A DNA stretch of 12,671 bases. Origin: AM-1111 sp046302135. Lineage in GTDB: Bacteria > Bacteroidota > Bacteroidia > B-17B0 > Aurantibacillaceae. Positions 6,401-12,671 of the stretch are shown here, piece after piece. The notes beneath the pieces were generated by a model. The model saw nothing but the letters and a program-made list of their open reading frames with translations, did not search any database and was not told the DNA's origin. The stretch covers positions 1 through 12,671 of the forward strand of contig JBKCIQ010000160.1 of the NCBI GenBank assembly GCA_046302135.1. The letters run 5' to 3'. The translations under genes were made by a program, and so were the position numbers. Position 1 is the stretch's first letter; every line of letters starts with the position of its first letter.

Positions 6401-7027
6401 ACAGGCATTGAGAGCTACTATCATCATTTTCTCATCATACAAAAGAAAAGAAAGGTAAAAAAGAAGATTTTCGGTCCAGATGGCAAAGTTACCTATATAG
6501 AAGAAGAGGCTCCTTCTGAAAATAAAAATACTGACAACAAGAATAACAAGAATAACAAAAACAACAAAAACAACGGTAATAACAATAATAACAATTCCTC
6601 AGGAAACAATAATAATAACAATAACAATTCTGGATCAAACAATAATGGTCCAAATGATTATGATAGTAAACTTGATTCTTTAATTACTCTCTTAAATCAG
6701 CTTATGGGCCGAATGGCAACAAAGTCTGATGTTCGTAATATCGTAAAGCAAGAAGTTCAAAATATTATTGATCAAATGAATGCTTCTTTCACAATATTTA
6801 TTGATGAATTACCAAAAGGTACTTTGCCAACAGGATTATTGCTTCAGATGTCAAGGATGGGCAAGTTGGAATCTTTCGTCACTAAAAAAGGTTCTACAGT
6901 TTATTACTCCGGCGATTATAAGAATATAAATGATGCTGAAAAGTTTTGTAGAGATTTTCAAACCTCAGGGTTTAGAAAATCGAAAGTGAGTAATAGAAAG
7001 CAGTTGTTAAAGCTGGCAAAAAAATAG
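3473..7027 (+). CDS. Usher-like outer-membrane beta-barrel protein with SPOR-like C terminus
   Basis: 1184 residues. TTG at 3473 is the only usable start before the signal peptide (hydrophobic core about 17-29, cleavage near HSYSQ) because TAA lies directly upstream in frame. Apparent order: two Ig-like domains (about 35-145, with a V-x-N-N strand and PSGWRTL, and about 160-240); a long region (about 305-794) of short alternating hydrophobic/polar strands rich in Tyr, Phe, Asn and Gly, typical of a barrel and close to the ~500 residues of a fimbrial usher pore; a B-type beta domain with an EF-hand-like loop DVNGNGKMENTE (813-824); a second CnaB/carboxypeptidase-regulatory-like domain (about 897-960) with TDSKGNFSFYV; a basic patch KKRKVKKK; an Asn/Lys-rich linker (1017-1061); a short coiled coil (about 1064-1101); and a SPOR-like tail with VYYSGDYKNINDAEKFC (about 1135-1184). 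The tail suggests a periplasmic peptidoglycan contact. Role as export pore for the two upstream subunits is inferred; no classical usher plug was identified. Confidence 0.6.
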   Translation: MTPKKIHTKGLVRLIRFNFLIFTFFSFLHSYSQNITLASNRKPITAEFLYDEVEFKEIAVMTNVLKVRNNNGKNYTFTVSLNIPSGWRTLTDENREYVLKPNDSVFIPVRVITTNKKAKGGTKYSIAAYINTNEGKQMAYARFVAGRPKVTNWQMHILPRPRIYFLNGENKSSFQVNVSNNGDEDQEVLVNLQKQGSELLIKDSTDKILKRNYFELNLAPFSDTTISYNVEVLNQMRNQKRIDTWGYNPVAKDKERRFGIFLRASEVRMDANGAGQKTRKVDFVKLANQIDFVKLNNTSVIGNGSNTIPLTVFANLNNVLGQQPILNIVFQGNSQVGKYSNLNYQMQTGFMYYRYSNEYFSDRLNGNITYNFRRGFVGFISSGMGLGQGNNVPVKTFIAQYRLNERHAISGFIGRQRFFGQSSINTLGLGYSGAFSIFRINFMSSITQYPLSSLGYNINSNIAMLINSRTTLNLFAFRNFNPINNTQGFLFENYGLNFNTSFRRYSTGFTANYFSSQTVSTNLPSSPTPSYAISIFNTYGFKKGYALQMTNSYTIQNSQTLLPSNLQSNFFINNVLSFIPKVKQRPVQFTPSFFVDYLRIFPDTFMDGGLQLNISKTSFENNFFAGGTMRMAYNTLLNKKELGSIFTAQTNLFLRYRVWNIIGIYNYGPMGPNMIAAYMKKQSSLYPQTLRISVGHQYQFKNLHFVWENNPTYFYINTTKRHSLGLFTQLFYFTDNNFRLSLNASLNITSGLSYIYDYNSSNNQFIPFESNDKRTTDKSVLIGFTLKKDFAIPIPKRFRNKKTCDANFVVFLDVNGNGKMENTEIPVENIVLRMGDYEVITDEKGKAGFINAAFAKYHVQVIPLIDMGSWFPNIEDSVDVCGPEIMYIPFTKGTQVYGTVDLDHESYSGELFDKLDVSRFKIYMIDSTGRTFSSITDSKGNFSFYVPHAKYTLKFDEKVLGASFYLPENDVPLDLRTGIESYYHHFLIIQKKRKVKKKIFGPDGKVTYIEEEAPSENKNTDNKNNKNNKNNKNNGNNNNNNSSGNNNNNNNNSGSNNNGPNDYDSKLDSLITLLNQLMGRMATKSDVRNIVKQEVQNIIDQMNASFTIFIDELPKGTLPTGLLLQMSRMGKLESFVTKKGSTVYYSGDYKNINDAEKFCRDFQTSGFRKSKVSNRKQLLKLAKK
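6521..6655 (+). repeat. AAC/AAT/AAA-rich low-complexity tract encoding Asn/Lys linker
   Basis: About 45 codons, mostly AAC, AAT, AAA and AAG, encode an Asn/Lys-rich then Asn/Ser/Gly-rich linker in the barrel protein between its beta domains and coiled coil. The repetitive codons make length variation between strains likely. Confidence 0.8.
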
Positions 7028-7035
7028 GCCATTGA

Positions 7036-8580
7036 ATGATTCGTTTAGGAGGATATAAGCTGTTTTTGATTTTTATTTATTTAATGAATAACTTTTGTCA
7101 AACCTCTTATTCTCAAAACAAAATAACTTCATTGAAATTTAAATCAGTAAAAAATGATGATCAATGTTTTATAAAATTTTCCCTATTCCACAAGAGTGAT
7201 ACCGGTTTCCTCAAATCCATCTCTTTGAATGATAAGAAAAATTTTATTTTAGGTTCAGGTGAGGTACTTCCCGGATGGGATTTAGGATTAACTTACTTAA
7301 AAATAGGTGACAGTGCGGTTATAAAAATACCACCTGCATTGGCATATGGTAATAAAAAAGTTGGTAGTATATTTCCGAACTCCTATTTGTTTCTTTGCGT
7401 TAAGGTTGATAGCGCTAGAAAAATTTTTTTCTCATCATCTAAAAATGATACAATTCGATTTGCTTCCGGATTGAAGAAAATCATTCACTTTAAAGGTAAA
7501 GGTAACAAGGTTAATCCTGAAGATGAAGTTAAACTTTCATTTACCGGTTATGTTTATTCTTCAACTGGTAAAAAGCAAATTTTCGAATCATCTAAAACCA
7601 ATAGTAGTGAAGCAGTCTTTCAGGTTGGAATTGGTAAATTTGTGACCGGGCTTGATGAGGGTTTGAGCACCATGTTTGTTGGCGAAAAATCTACTTTTAT
7701 TGTTCCTCCAGAGTTGGGCTATGGCAATGAAAAAGTTGGAAAAATACTTCCAAATACCACTTTATATTATGATATTGAATTAATTAAATCTGAATTTCCA
7801 TTTTTGTCCCCAGCTCCCATCCCGGGAATTTTGTTTAGCGATAGTACCCAATTGAATTGGAGTATAAAAAAAAGCACTTCAGATACAATTCGAAAATCTG
7901 ATGTGGTTTCTTACCATTATAAACAATATTATTTGAACGCAGACAGTAAAAGAGTGGAGTATGATAATTCATATAAGCGAAGTAAAGTTAAAATGGTAAG
8001 ACCGGGTTCAGGAGTTTCCTTTCCTGGAATCGAGCAGTCTATCCTTCATATGAAGAAAGGAGAAAAAGCTACAGTAAAGGTGCCATACTCTGCTAATTTT
8101 ATGAGGAAAAAATTACTTTTCTTACCTATTGATGCCCCTGTTTTTATTGATATTGAAATCATGGATGTTAATGAATATCCTTTTATCAAGTTTAATAAAG
8201 TTGATACTGTTAAACTAAATGAAGGTTTAAAAATAATTTGTTCGGAAAAGGTGCCTGGAATTGACTCTGTTGGTATAGGTTACAGTGTGAACATAGCCTT
8301 CACTGTTTTTTATGAGGATTCCAAAAAGAATAAAAATATTATTGATTGTTCTAGGGATAATGGGAGAAAGTTATATATGTTTACTGTAGGTGAGGGAAAA
8401 ACAATTCCCGGTGTTGAAGCTGGAATAATAGGAATGAAACCAGGAGAGACAAGGAGATTGATTATACCGCCAAAGCTTGCTTATGGTGAAAATGGACTTC
8501 CTGAAAAAGGACTTCCTGCTGGAACCAATTTGATTTTTGATATTGAATTTTTAGAAATTTTAAAACCAGCAAAATCATAA
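7036..8580 (+). CDS. Secreted protein with four FKBP-type peptidyl-prolyl isomerase domains
   Basis: 514 residues with an N-terminal signal peptide (core about 8-16, probable end at SYSQ, residue 27), hence periplasmic or surface. Four FKBP-like units are visible. Unit 1 (about 40-127): GEVLPGWDLGL with the active-site Trp (W81) and IPPALAYG (Y104). Unit 2 (about 145-251): IFESS, FVTGLDEGL with Leu in place of Trp, PPELGYG (Y229). Unit 3 (about 288-377): FPGIEQSIL but no A-Y-G motif, so probably non-catalytic. Unit 4 (about 398-508): IIDCS with the conserved Asp (D437), IPGVEAGIIGMKPGE, PPKLAYG (Y483). FKBP isomerases interconvert cis and trans Xaa-Pro bonds and often act as chaperones. It begins eight bases after the barrel gene, so its likely job is folding the proteins exported by this cluster. 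Four secreted FKBP units in one chain is unusual; most secreted bacterial FKBPs have one. Which units are active cannot be told from sequence alone. Confidence 0.85.
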   Translation: MIRLGGYKLFLIFIYLMNNFCQTSYSQNKITSLKFKSVKNDDQCFIKFSLFHKSDTGFLKSISLNDKKNFILGSGEVLPGWDLGLTYLKIGDSAVIKIPPALAYGNKKVGSIFPNSYLFLCVKVDSARKIFFSSSKNDTIRFASGLKKIIHFKGKGNKVNPEDEVKLSFTGYVYSSTGKKQIFESSKTNSSEAVFQVGIGKFVTGLDEGLSTMFVGEKSTFIVPPELGYGNEKVGKILPNTTLYYDIELIKSEFPFLSPAPIPGILFSDSTQLNWSIKKSTSDTIRKSDVVSYHYKQYYLNADSKRVEYDNSYKRSKVKMVRPGSGVSFPGIEQSILHMKKGEKATVKVPYSANFMRKKLLFLPIDAPVFIDIEIMDVNEYPFIKFNKVDTVKLNEGLKIICSEKVPGIDSVGIGYSVNIAFTVFYEDSKKNKNIIDCSRDNGRKLYMFTVGEGKTIPGVEAGIIGMKPGETRRLIIPPKLAYGENGLPEKGLPAGTNLIFDIEFLEILKPAKS

Positions 8581-8582
8581 AC

Positions 8583-9725
8583 GTGAAACGATATTTTTTT
8601 ATCCTATTCGTTGCCTTTTTTATTTTTCAGTCATGTAATACTGAAAAAGAACAGTTGCCTTTGGCAAATAAAAATGTATGTTTTCCTGTTCGCGTAGGAA
8701 ATAACTGGGGGCTTGTGGATACTTCAGGCAACTACATTGTTAAACCAGAATTTGAATTCCTTGGTGACTTCAACTTTGGATATGCAATAGTTGCGAGATC
8801 AAAAAGATATTCTTACATCAACAAGCAAGGAAAAATTGTGTTTCCATTTTCTTTTCTTGGAGCTTCTGATTTTTCAGAAGGCAAAGCTATAGTTTTGGAT
8901 TCCTTAAATAGGATAAGTTGTATTGATACCACTTTTAAAACACTATTTACATTACCTGACAGTATTACTGAAACGGGCTGTTTTTCTGAAGGAATGTTAC
9001 CAGTTAAGTGCAAAGATAAATATGCATATGTAAATGCATCCGGTAACATTGTTATTCCTTTTTCTTTTTGTACTGCAGGAGATTTTAAATCAGGGTTGGC
9101 AGCGGTGGCTGTAAAGATTGAAATAGATGGTAAGGATTCTGTTAGGTATAATCATTTTTATATAAATAAATCCGGTAAACAGGTAATTAGTGCTTTTTTT
9201 AAAGAAGCTTATAGTTTTTGTGATGGATTAGCAGCAGTTCAAAAAGACTCTGGTGGGTGGAATTGGATAGACAAAAGCGGGCGTTATTTATCACTAAATG
9301 ATTTTCAAGAGTGCGCTTCTTTTTCTGAAGGTTTTGCATCTTTTAAGTCTAAAGATTTATGGGGTATGATAAATAAAAAAGGGAAAATTGTTGTTTTTCC
9401 TTCGTATAGTTATTTTTCTCAGGTAAAGCAAGGTTTATCTGTTGTTTCATTGGGGCCTCAGAGTTTTACTTTTGTTGATACTATTGGTAAATTGGTTTTA
9501 AGGCCCGAATTTAAGGCTGCTTCAACTTTTAATAATAATTACGCGTATATTGTAAAAGATCAGAGAATAAGCATCATTGATAAATCAGGTAAAATATTTT
9601 GTAATGAGCAATTTGATGCTGTTCCAGGTTATTTTGGTGTTGATTTAGGTTTTTATGAACAATCAATGAATTTACATCTCTCCAAAATAGGTGATGATGA
9701 ATTAAATCCAGATAAAATACAATAA
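8583..9725 (+). CDS. WG-repeat outer-membrane-type lipoprotein
   Basis: 380 residues from a GTG start two bases after the preceding stop. The N terminus MKRYFFILFVAFFIFQSC is a lipoprotein signal with Cys18 as the acylation site (FQSC), confirming the start. The rest is built from about seven to eight degenerate WG-type repeats, each a strand pair of the form 'WGLVDTSGNYIVKPEFEFLG' followed by 'F..G.A.V': clear copies begin near residues 41, 76, 146, 191, 225, 259, 297 and 329. WG repeats form beta-propeller-like or solenoid scaffolds and are common in Bacteroidota, mostly without known function. No Asp-Asp retention signal is obvious after Cys18, and most Bacteroidota lipoproteins of this kind sit in the outer membrane, so a membrane-anchored scaffold for the neighbouring barrel protein or its substrates is plausible. 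That role is inferred only from operon position. Confidence 0.8.
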   Translation: MKRYFFILFVAFFIFQSCNTEKEQLPLANKNVCFPVRVGNNWGLVDTSGNYIVKPEFEFLGDFNFGYAIVARSKRYSYINKQGKIVFPFSFLGASDFSEGKAIVLDSLNRISCIDTTFKTLFTLPDSITETGCFSEGMLPVKCKDKYAYVNASGNIVIPFSFCTAGDFKSGLAAVAVKIEIDGKDSVRYNHFYINKSGKQVISAFFKEAYSFCDGLAAVQKDSGGWNWIDKSGRYLSLNDFQECASFSEGFASFKSKDLWGMINKKGKIVVFPSYSYFSQVKQGLSVVSLGPQSFTFVDTIGKLVLRPEFKAASTFNNNYAYIVKDQRISIIDKSGKIFCNEQFDAVPGYFGVDLGFYEQSMNLHLSKIGDDELNPDKIQ

Positions 9726-9731
9726 ATATTA

Positions 9732-11873
9732 ATGAGTTTTTTTAATAAAATAAAAAGCTATAATAAGCTTCCGTCCGGTTACAAATACATTCCATTTAAA
9801 ACGGCACTTCATCCTTATTTGCTCTTATTTGTATTATCTATTGGGATTTATTTCAACACATTTAATCATGAGGTTGCTTTTGACGATGAAAGTGTTTTGC
9901 ATAAAAATGAATTTGTTATTATGGGTTTAAAAGGTATACCTGGAATACTTACTCATGATTCCTATTACAGTTACTATAAACAATTAGGTTATGAAAATAA
10001 TTTACCAGGTGGCAGATATAGGCCCTTATCGCAGATTTCCTTTGCTATTGAACAAGAATTTATTGGAACTATTCCTGATGGTATTGTTAGGGACAGAAGT
10101 TGGGATGTAAATCAGAATGGAGTCAAGGATCAATTCGAAGATACTAATGGAGATGGGATTTTTACCGAGTATGACTTTTGGTCCAAAGGTTCTGGTTTTC
10201 GACATATGGTAAATGTTATTCTTTATGGTTTTCTAATTGTTTTGATTTATCATGTTTTTTCGAATAATATCTTTAATAAAAATCGTGATATGGTCTTTCT
10301 GTCTGTATTGCTTTTTTCCTTGCATCCATTACACACAGAAGTTGTAGCCAACATAAAAAGTAGGGATGAGATACTTTCTCTACTTTTGATTTTTTTGACT
10401 TTGCATTTTACTTTTTCATATTTAAATGCCAGGTCAGGTAAAAATCTATTTTCCGTGTCACTATTTATGTTTTTATCACTCTTAAGCAAGGAATATGCAC
10501 TACTTCTTTTTTGCCTTGTTCCTGCAATATTATTTGTTTATTACCCTGACAATATTCGACTTACTAATAAAAATTTTTGGTTGATTACATTATTGGTTCT
10601 AATTGCGTCTGTTTCATTGATTAAGTTTTTTAATCAAGGTACCTTAATAGCTGTGCCTGTATTCTTTGCTATGATAGGTTTTTATCTTGTAAAATCGCAA
10701 AAAGATTCATCTGTAAGTTTACTTTTTGCACTTGGCTCCGGACTTGTATTGTATCTTGCAATGAGGTTTGCAGCAACGACGCATGACGTACATATTGCTA
10801 CCTTTGAAACAGATGTCATTGCAAATCCATATAAGTTTGCAAGTGTACCCGAGAAGTGGGCAAGTAAAATTGCAATTTGGATTAAATACATTTACCTATT
10901 CTTTTTTCCTCATCCGTTATTAGTTGATTACTCCTATAAAACAATTCCTTACTCTAACTTTTTCAGTTTTTCGGTTTGGTTGTCTATTTTATTTTATTCG
11001 CTTACTATCATTTCTACAATAATTACATTTTTTAAAAGGTCAGTATGGTTCCTTCCTTTGATTATTTTCATTGGTTTTTTTATACCAGTTGCCAACGTAT
11101 TTATTGATATAGGAGCTACAATGGGAGAGAGATTGTTTTTTCATTCATCACTCGGATTTTGCATGTTACTAAGTATGATAATATTTTATGCATTGGATAA
11201 ATTCAATTTAAAATCTTCGGGTAAAATTATTACAATCCTGATATTGATATTATCCCTGCCATTAATCGTATTGTCCGTCAATCGAAATCCTGATTGGAAA
11301 AATAACAATACACTTTTTTTACATGATGTTAATTATGCACCCGATAACATTAATATTCTATCTGGTGCAGGTGTTGCTTGTTATGATTTATCAGCAATAA
11401 CAAAAGATCTTAACATTAGGAATAGTTGGATAAAAAAGGCGAATGCTTATTATGATCATAGTCTTTCGATAATACCCGATCAATTTCCAGTATATTATAA
11501 CAAATCTGTTAATTTTTTAAGTATAGGTGAGCTAGATAGTGCTTTGAATTGCATCGAAAAGGTTCTTAAAATAGCTCCAAACGCTCCAAATGCACAAGCA
11601 GTGAAACAAAAAATAAGCAATAGATTTATGTATAATGGAGTAAGTTCCTATGAAAAAGGCGATAGAAAAAAAGGAATGGAATTACTTTTAAAGTCAATTA
11701 GTATAAATAAGAAAAACGATAGGGCATGGAACAATCTTGGTAAAGTTTTGCTTGATCAAGGTGCAAAAGATAAAGCACTAACATGCTATACCACAGCCTT
11801 ACAGATTAATCCTGAAAATAAGATTGCAAAAGATGCAATTTCTAAAATTAGTTTGAAGGAGGAAGACAAATGA
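9732..11873 (+). CDS. TMTC-like GT-C glycosyltransferase with C-terminal TPRs
   Basis: 713 residues, polytopic membrane protein. The first membrane segment (about 27-41) is followed by F-D-D-E (50-53), the acidic motif expected in the first periplasmic loop of GT-C enzymes, then GGRYRPL (93-99). About ten further hydrophobic segments run to residue 515, with SLHPLHTEVVANIKSRDE (196-213), LLSKEYALLL (250-259) and GATMGERLFFHSSLGF (461-476), all matching the TMTC/PMT-related pattern. After NRNPDWKNNNTLF comes a soluble domain with TPR-like helices (about 535-700; clear unit AWNNLGKVLLDQGAKDKAL). TMTC relatives in animals transfer mannose from a dolichyl-phosphate donor to protein Ser/Thr; here donor and acceptor are unknown. 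Odd feature: the first periplasmic loop carries two back-to-back calcium-type loops (125-136 and 137-148). It starts six bases after the lipoprotein gene, suggesting modification of secreted products of this operon (inference). Confidence 0.75.
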   Translation: MSFFNKIKSYNKLPSGYKYIPFKTALHPYLLLFVLSIGIYFNTFNHEVAFDDESVLHKNEFVIMGLKGIPGILTHDSYYSYYKQLGYENNLPGGRYRPLSQISFAIEQEFIGTIPDGIVRDRSWDVNQNGVKDQFEDTNGDGIFTEYDFWSKGSGFRHMVNVILYGFLIVLIYHVFSNNIFNKNRDMVFLSVLLFSLHPLHTEVVANIKSRDEILSLLLIFLTLHFTFSYLNARSGKNLFSVSLFMFLSLLSKEYALLLFCLVPAILFVYYPDNIRLTNKNFWLITLLVLIASVSLIKFFNQGTLIAVPVFFAMIGFYLVKSQKDSSVSLLFALGSGLVLYLAMRFAATTHDVHIATFETDVIANPYKFASVPEKWASKIAIWIKYIYLFFFPHPLLVDYSYKTIPYSNFFSFSVWLSILFYSLTIISTIITFFKRSVWFLPLIIFIGFFIPVANVFIDIGATMGERLFFHSSLGFCMLLSMIIFYALDKFNLKSSGKIITILILILSLPLIVLSVNRNPDWKNNNTLFLHDVNYAPDNINILSGAGVACYDLSAITKDLNIRNSWIKKANAYYDHSLSIIPDQFPVYYNKSVNFLSIGELDSALNCIEKVLKIAPNAPNAQAVKQKISNRFMYNGVSSYEKGDRKKGMELLLKSISINKKNDRAWNNLGKVLLDQGAKDKALTCYTTALQINPENKIAKDAISKISLKEEDK

Positions 11874-12671
11874 ATCTGTCAGTTTTTTTTAAAAATGTAA
11901 AAGATAATTTTACTCTTTGGTACAATATTTTCACTCATTTTCTTGGTTCAGATTTAGGATTTAGATTTTTTCCATTTAGGAAAAATTACCATGCAATTGC
12001 CGTTTTGTTATTTACTTCAATTGCAATTTATGTAAATACATTATCCCATGAAACTGCATATGATGATGAACAAGTAATAAGAAAAAATGATTTTGTCCTT
12101 AGAGGTGTGAGTGGTATTCCGGATATTATCACAAAAGATTCACATTTTTCATATTATAAGAATTCCGGAATTGATAATATATTGCCTGGAGGTAGGTATA
12201 GGCCACTCTCTATTGTATCGTTTGCATTAGAGCAAGAGCTAGTAGGGACATGGCATACAAAAGTTCCAAGGCAATTTATTTGGGATGTTAATGGAAATGG
12301 CAATGCTGACCCGGACGAGGATAGGATTGATGATAGGGTGTTGAATGATGAAGATTTTTTCATAAGAGGAACTGGCCTGCGTCATTTTAATAATATTATG
12401 CTCTACGCCATAATGATTTGTTTGTTGTATTTACTTTTCATTAAATATATCAAAATTTTGAACCCTGATCTGATTTTCCTTGCTTTATTGCTTTTTTCGG
12501 TTCATCCAATACATACTGAGGTTGTAGCAAATATTAAAGGAAGAGATGAGTTGTTTTCAATGTTTTTTATTGCTCTCTCATTAATTTTGTTTTTTAGATT
12601 TTTAAAATAAGAGAAAAAATTTGATTTATTTTTTTTCGGTTTATCTTTTTTTCTTGCCTTGTTAAGTAAAG
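11870..12671 (+). pseudogene. Second TMTC-like GT-C gene, interrupted by in-frame TAA, runs off right edge
   Basis: The gene starts with ATG overlapping the TGA of the preceding paralogue by four bases. Codons 1-246 align with it throughout: AYDDEQV (64-70), LPGGRYRPLS (105-114), SVHPIHTEVVANIKGRDE (210-227). A TAA then falls at 12608-12610, yet the same frame continues to the edge as EKKFDLFFFGLSFFLALLSK, matching NLFSVSLFMFLSLLSK of the paralogue with no gap; the stop aligns with an Ala codon. So a single nonsense change, not a frameshift, breaks the frame within a membrane segment region. The 246-residue product would lack most of the membrane domain and the TPRs and probably be inactive. 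The alternatives are a sequencing error, stop readthrough, or restart downstream. The N terminus is about 10 residues longer before the first membrane segment than in the paralogue. The second calcium-type loop is degenerate. Confidence 0.65.

Noticed and set aside
683..7027. Type V pilus (FimA/Mfa1) or type IX secretion locus
   Set aside because: Subunits lack a lipobox and the barrel and chaperone-like proteins do not fit either system; no type IX C-terminal sorting domain is seen in the secreted proteins.
3470..12610. Reassignment of TAA as a sense codon, suggested by two in-frame TAA junctions
   Set aside because: Other genes here (1636, 2607, 8580, 9725) end sensibly at TAA; the two cases have separate, simpler explanations.
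1..12671. tRNA, rRNA, CRISPR array, insertion sequence or phage genes
   Set aside because: I saw no cloverleaf, rRNA, spaced-repeat or transposase signatures; the only repeats are short tracts noted above.

Overview
The window looks like a chromosomal segment from a member of the Bacteroidota (class not determinable). The pointers are very low GC, no convincing Shine-Dalgarno sites, A-rich leaders, a secreted WG-repeat lipoprotein, and the protein families present. All complete genes are on the + strand; only a 52-codon N-terminal fragment at the left edge is on the - strand, divergent across a gene-free, AT-rich 526-base gap.

Layout. (1) 683-1636: a secreted two-domain PapD/WxLIP-like chaperone-type protein. 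(2) 1813-2607: a secreted, cysteine-free, probably abundant subunit, preceded by a leader with two possible RNA hairpins and followed by a strong intrinsic terminator (2622-2653). (3) 2729-3472 (longest frame from 2654): a cysteine-rich paralogue of that subunit. (4) 3473-7027: a 1184-residue outer-membrane beta-barrel protein of usher-like build, with Ig-like N-terminal domains, an EF-hand-like loop, an Asn-rich linker, a short coiled coil and a SPOR-like tail; it starts at TTG directly after the TAA of the previous gene. (5) 7036-8580: a secreted protein with four FKBP-type domains. (6) 8583-9725: a WG-repeat lipoprotein. (7) 9732-11873: a TMTC-like multi-membrane GT-C glycosyltransferase with C-terminal TPRs. 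(8) 11870 to the right edge: a paralogue of gene 7 interrupted by an in-frame TAA. From the terminator onward, gaps are 0 to 8 bases or a 4-base overlap, so genes 3-8 look like one operon, probably fed at least partly by readthrough of the terminator.

Main inference: genes 1-4 have the parts list of a surface-fibre or surface-layer assembly system (chaperone-like protein, major subunit, minor disulfide-rich subunit, outer-membrane pore), with a folding catalyst (FKBP), a lipoprotein and a probable periplasmic-side glycosyltransferase alongside. The subunits carry a WxL motif followed at the extreme C terminus by an aromatic-x-Leu motif, which recalls the WxL/WxLIP surface proteins of Gram-positive bacteria more than type V (FimA/Mfa1) pilins of Bacteroidota. 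I know of no named system with this gene set, but novelty could not be tested here.

Identifications are by reading motifs and architecture only; no database or structure search was possible.
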